From Succinatimonas sp. UBA7265 (GTDB lineage: Bacteria; Pseudomonadota; Gammaproteobacteria; Enterobacterales; Succinivibrionaceae): a stretch of 23,001 nucleotides of DNA. The notes under the pieces are model-generated. The model had not been told where the DNA came from and did no database searches. It saw only the letters and a program-made list of their open reading frames with translations. The DNA lies in contig DKSD01000020.1 of the NCBI GenBank assembly GCA_002473165.1, forward strand, positions 1-23,001, in the 5' to 3' direction. Positions 22,338 to 23,001 of this stretch are shown in pieces. The position numbers and the translations under genes were made by a program. The first letter of the stretch is position 1, and each line of letters opens with the position of its first letter.

Positions 22338-22373
22338 AAAAGCCCCGGCCAGAAATTCGGCCGGGGCTTTTTT
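22338..22373. terminator. Bidirectional terminator between the chemoreceptor and tusE
   Basis: AAAAGCCCCGGCC and GGCCGGGGCTTTT form a 13-bp perfect stem with A before it and T after it. It can end both the plus-strand receptor transcript and the minus-strand tusE transcript. Confidence 0.93.
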
Positions 22374-22379
22374 GTTTTC

Positions 22380-22712
22380 TCAGATGCACTTGACGGGTTT
22401 TGGCAGCCCCGCGTAGCGCGCCGCGCTTTTTGCCGCGCCCTGAGGGAACAGTTTGGCAAGTTCCATTGACGATGCCAGTTCGGGATGCCCTTTCTTCTTG
22501 AGGATGGCGATGAGCATGCGCATGGCCGGTGTCGTGGCGTATTCCTCGTAATACTCGCGCACCGTCCTGATCACCAGCAGATGCGCCTGGGTTAACTGCA
22601 GCCCGTCCTTTTGCGCCATGTAACGCATCAGTTCTTCGCTCCACTCATTGCGATCGCTGAGGAAACCTTCGGCATCTGTGGAGATTTTTCTTTCTTTAAA
22701 AGTAAAACTCAT
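22380..22712 (-). CDS. tusE: Sulfur carrier protein TusE (DsrC family)
   Basis: TusE accepts persulfide sulfur from the TusBCD complex and hands it to MnmA for s2U34 synthesis. The 110-residue protein has the typical N-terminal KISTDAEGFL, WSEELMRYMAQKDGLQL, the TPAMRMLI helix and the C-terminal GLPKPVKCI, identical to the end of E. coli TusE as I recall it. The active Cys is penultimate. The second upstream Cys of dissimilatory DsrC is absent, supporting TusE. GGGAG lies 9 bases before ATG 22712. Its leader overlaps the promoter of the divergent tRNA-Ser. TusBCD are not in this window. Confidence 0.93.
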   Translation of the reverse strand: MSFTFKERKISTDAEGFLSDRNEWSEELMRYMAQKDGLQLTQAHLLVIRTVREYYEEYATTPAMRMLIAILKKKGHPELASSMELAKLFPQGAAKSAARYAGLPKPVKCI

Positions 22713-22719
22713 CTATAAT
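22691..22719 (+). promoter_or_regulatory. Promoter of tRNA-Ser, overlapping the tusE start
   Basis: A perfect TATAAT (22714-22719) lies 15 bases before the tRNA, with a weak TTTCTT (22691-22696) 17 bases further up. The -10 lies exactly between the Shine-Dalgarno (22722-22727) and the start codon (22710-22712) of the divergent tusE. Confidence 0.65.
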
Positions 22720-22734
22720 AGCTCCCGTTTTCCC

Positions 22735-22823
22735 GGATGGGTGGCAGAGCGGTCTAATGCAACGGTCTTGAAAACCGTCGAAGGCTTCGCCTTCCGTGAG
22801 TTCGAATCTCACCCCATCCGCCA
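22735..22823 (+). tRNA. tRNA-Ser (anticodon UGA)
   Basis: The acceptor GGATGGG pairs with CCCATCC. The anticodon stem ACGGT/ACCGT carries loop CTTGAAA (anticodon TGA, reads UCA and relatives). The long variable arm (CGAAGG-CTTCG-CCTTC region) marks a class II serine tRNA. The T arm is GTGAG-TTCGAAT-CTCAC, and discriminator G plus CCA are encoded. Confidence 0.96.
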
Positions 22824-23001
22824 CGCCTGTTTAAATCCCTTATGTCGTTTTACTGACTTATTATAAAGCTAATTCAATTAGATACTGCCTTATTGCCAGC
22901 GCGAACGCATGTAATAGTGCTTGACTTTTGAATTTCAGTATTTGGAATATTGTAATAACAGCAAATTTCTTTTGAAACAGACGGAATGAAGTGGAAACAG
23001 T
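22824..23001. other. AT-rich right end without a supportable gene
   Basis: No hairpin terminator directly follows the tRNA. The stretch is much richer in A and T than the coding regions. An ATG at 22993 opens only three codons before the edge and lacks a proper ribosome binding site, so it is not called. Confidence 0.5.

Noticed and set aside
22735..23001. Mobile-element attachment site at tRNA-Ser
   Set aside because: The DNA after the tRNA is AT-rich, but no integrase or repeated tRNA 3' end is visible in the window.
22948..23001. A gene starting at ATG 22993
   Set aside because: Only three codons are visible, the ribosome binding site is too close, and the TTGACT at 22921 has no -10 at a workable distance.

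Overview
The window is chromosomal DNA from a GC-rich gammaproteobacterium. The gene order nudJ-mnmA-hflD-purB is the enterobacterial/gammaproteobacterial arrangement. FabB (not only a FabF type), TusE, HflD and CCA-encoding tRNA genes point the same way. An IS1634-type transposase, an isocitrate dehydrogenase with NAD-type rather than NADP-type coenzyme residues, and FeoAB without a visible FeoC suggest a host-associated anaerobe, perhaps near Succinivibrionaceae/Aeromonadales. That family assignment is inference.

Layout, left to right. 1-383 is the 5' part of a minus-strand IS1634-like transposase, shielded by an upstream terminator. 384-1105 has no convincing protein gene but holds a possible small structured RNA (about 785-893, plus strand). 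1106-3476 is feoAB (ferrous iron uptake, minus strand), preceded by a promoter overlapped by DtxR/MntR-like inverted repeats. 3700-5535 carries an alpha/beta hydrolase and an outer-membrane beta-barrel protein, each with its own terminator. 5861-9747 is a tight three-gene operon: secreted retropepsin-like peptidase, 7TM protein with a dead transglutaminase domain, and an ATP-grasp glutamate-ligase-like protein. This is a conserved but functionally obscure system. 9900-11489 is a Na+/phosphate symporter family protein. It converges on rsuA, which is translationally coupled to fabB.

13747-15480 holds infA and, convergently, icd. Between them a consensus promoter, a 20-bp palindrome at the predicted start and an intrinsic terminator outline a likely sRNA of about 105 nt. 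A tRNA-Val(CAC) gene follows. Then comes the nudJ-mnmA-hflD-purB run (15860-19540), a GntR/FadR-type regulator, a methyl-accepting chemotaxis protein, and tusE divergent from tRNA-Ser(UGA). The last 180 bases are AT-rich and show no supportable gene.

Functional links: TusE is the last sulfur carrier before MnmA, so two steps of the tRNA s2U34 pathway lie within 7 kb of each other, alongside two tRNA genes. The inverted repeats at feo resemble the palindrome at the sRNA start, which raises the possibility of a shared metal-responsive regulator. The most informative observations are the sRNA candidate, the coenzyme-site substitutions in Icd, the feo operator cluster and the peptidase/7TM/ligase operon. 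No CRISPR array, phage or defence system was seen.
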